Shown one piece after another: positions 62,650 through 64,000 of a stretch of 64,000 nucleotides of DNA. The DNA is taken from the NCBI RefSeq assembly GCF_900098925.1, contig NZ_LT622358.1:658915-722914 (forward strand), in the 5' to 3' direction. Both the position numbers and the translations under genes were made by a program. This stretch comes from Bacillus massiliglaciei (GTDB taxonomy: Bacteria; Bacillota; Bacilli; Bacillales; DSM-1321). Positions within the stretch are counted from its first letter, which is position 1. Every line of letters starts with the position of its first letter. The notes beneath the pieces are model-generated. The model saw only the letters and a list, made by a program, of their open reading frames with translations, did no database searches and had not been told where the DNA came from.

Positions 62650-64000
62650 ATGCTTTCCAAATATTCTTCTACTCAAAGAAATCAAATTGAAATGATTGCG
62701 CTGGATGAACTTGTTCCTGCGAACCATTTGGTTCGCAAACTAGAAAAAGCGATCGATTTTTCATTTATTTATTCGTTAGTAGAGGATATGTATTCAGATG
62801 TAGGTCGTCCAAGTATTGACCCGGTAATTCTTATTAAAATGACATTTATTCAGTACATATTTGGTATCCGCTCCATGCGCAAAACGATTGAAGAAATCCA
62901 GACCAATATGGCTTATCGATGGTTTTTAGGATTCGGATTTCATGATAAAATCCCCCATTTTTCTACCTTCGGTAAAAACTACGAACGCAGATTCAAAGAT
63001 ACGGATTTGTTTGAACAGATTTTCTATCATATTATAAGCGAAGCTGCTAAGAAGAAGTTAATCAGTGCCGAACATATTTTTATTGACTCTACACACGTTA
63101 AAGCTAGTGCGAATAAACGAAAGTTTCAAAAGAAAGTTGTCCGTAAAGAAACAAAAGCATATGAACAACGTCTTCAAAAAGAAATCAATCAGGACCGAGA
63201 GGACCATGATAAGAATCCCTTCCCTCCAGATAAATTCGAAAAAAATGAAACGAAAGAAATCAAAGAAAGTACGACGGATCCTGAGAGTGGATATTATGTA
63301 AAAGATGAAAGAACGAAGCAGTTTGCTTATTCTTTTCACGCTGCTTCAGATAGGAATGGATTTGTATTAGGGACCATCGTAACTCCTGGTAATACGCATG
63401 ATAGTCAGATACTTGAGCCTTTGGTTGAGAAAGTAATGGAAGAAGTTGGGAAGCCTGAAGCTGTTGCTGCTGATGCAGCCTATAAGACACCAGTAATTAC
63501 AAATTATCTAATAGAAAATGACATCACGCCCGTTTTACCTTATACACGTCCGCGTACAAAAGAGGGATATTTTCGGAAACATGACTATGTTTACGATGAG
63601 TACCATGATTGCTATTTATGCCCGCAGGGCAATGTGTTGAACTACTCAACGACTACTAAGGAGGGGTATCGTCAGTATAAGTCTGATCCTAAAATATGTA
63701 AAGATTGTCCAGTGATCATGAATTGTACCCAAAGTAAGAACCACCAAAAGCTCATTCAGAGACACATATGGGAAGGGTACGTAGAAGAAGCAGATCATCT
63801 CCGACACCATCAAACCATAAAAGATATCTATGCCAAACGTAAAGAAACCATTGAGCGAGTCTTTGCGGATGCAAAAGAAAAGCATGGCATGCGTTGGACA
63901 ACGTTAAGAGGTCTAAAAAAATTGTCCATGCAGGCGTTGCTTACTTTTGGTGCCATGAATTTAAAGAAGATGGCAAATTGGACTTGGGTCAATCCTCAAA
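62650..64000 (+). CDS. IS1182-family transposase, 3' end beyond the window
   Basis: 450 codons are present without a stop. N-terminal DUF772-type region (IALDELVPANHLVRKLEKAI, VILIKMTFIQYIFGIRSMR), then the DDE domain: FIDSTHVKASANKRK, AVAADAAYKTPVI and a C-terminal KETIERVFADAKEKHGMRWT. A Cys cluster (CPQGN, KICKDCP) lies between. GAGGTG precedes ATG 62650. No frameshift or stop was found in the visible part. Confidence 0.93.
   Translation, partial: MLSKYSSTQRNQIEMIALDELVPANHLVRKLEKAIDFSFIYSLVEDMYSDVGRPSIDPVILIKMTFIQYIFGIRSMRKTIEEIQTNMAYRWFLGFGFHDKIPHFSTFGKNYERRFKDTDLFEQIFYHIISEAAKKKLISAEHIFIDSTHVKASANKRKFQKKVVRKETKAYEQRLQKEINQDREDHDKNPFPPDKFEKNETKEIKESTTDPESGYYVKDERTKQFAYSFHAASDRNGFVLGTIVTPGNTHDSQILEPLVEKVMEEVGKPEAVAADAAYKTPVITNYLIENDITPVLPYTRPRTKEGYFRKHDYVYDEYHDCYLCPQGNVLNYSTTTKEGYRQYKSDPKICKDCPVIMNCTQSKNHQKLIQRHIWEGYVEEADHLRHHQTIKDIYAKRKETIERVFADAKEKHGMRWTTLRGLKKLSMQALLTFGAMNLKKMANWTWVNPQ

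Larger units (their letters stand above)
62562..64000 (+). mobile_element. IS1182-family insertion sequence, left part
   Basis: The element begins with the hairpin GGCTGTAGA...TCTACAGCC (62562-62602) followed by six T, a transcription barrier often seen at the ends of such elements, then the transposase. The right end lies beyond the window, so the target duplication cannot be checked. Confidence 0.8.

Noticed and set aside
63058..63885. Several 76-93-codon minus-strand frames and one plus-strand frame at the window end
   Set aside because: All are shadows of the IS1182 transposase, whose frame is continuous from 62650 to the window end.

Overview
The window is a chromosomal segment of a low-GC, spore-forming member of the Bacillaceae. 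This is inferred from gene content and order: ycnKJI copper genes, a pdxR/pdxST pair, an S-box-controlled cysH-sat-cysC-sumT-sirB-ylnF sulfate/siroheme operon, a glgBCDA glycogen operon, an opuC osmoprotectant operon and strong AGGAGG-type ribosome binding sites. No tRNA, rRNA, CRISPR array or prophage was seen.

Layout. 1-4.5 kb: the end of a luciferase-like flavoprotein gene, the copper operon on the minus strand with its own operator, and a stand-alone SIR2-like gene. 4.6-10.8 kb: a group of PLP-linked genes (fused aminodeoxychorismate synthase/lyase, D-serine dehydratase, PdxR regulator, PLP synthase PdxS/PdxT). 11.2-17.5 kb: FMN reductase, SAM riboswitch, assimilatory sulfate reduction and siroheme genes; the sulfate permease gene that usually sits in this operon is absent. 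17.65-19.34 kb: a complete IS1595-type element with an 8-bp target duplication and a small membrane-protein passenger. 19.4-25.1 kb: a molybdenum formate dehydrogenase operon with small accessory proteins, a DNA glycosylase, and AzlC/AzlD. 25.3-32.4 kb: a GH15-like gene behind a cre site, then glgB-glgC-glgD-glgA without glgP. 32.5-36 kb: cardiolipin synthase, exonuclease III, an acidic hypothetical and a UPF0316 membrane protein.

36-56 kb is the most distinctive part: a surface-polysaccharide locus of about 15 genes. It has three paralogous GT4 glycosyltransferases, two GT2 enzymes, a GT-D enzyme, a predicted rhamnosyltransferase, a methyltransferase, two nucleotide-sugar epimerases, a UDP-N-acetyl-sugar dehydrogenase split by an IS21 element, and a three-gene UDP-GlcNAc conversion module (4,6-dehydratase/5-epimerase, RmlD-like reductase, 2-epimerase). 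Several transcription units start behind sequences fitting the sigma-K -10 box (CATAnnnTA). The dehydrogenase/epimerase/GT4 grouping recalls the ytcABC spore-crust genes of B. subtilis, so I infer a late-sporulation coat or crust glycan. A coiled-coil protein and one GT4 enzyme share a C-terminal module that I do not recognise.

56-64 kb: a histidine phosphatase, a GNAT acetyltransferase, a deleted IS3 remnant, a repeat protein with a Pro-Gly-Thr tail, the opuCABCD osmoprotectant ABC transporter, and the start of an IS1182-type element that runs off the window. Four IS families occur in 64 kb. Three of the copies have identifiable target duplications, and one inactivates a glycan gene, so transposition has shaped the region recently.
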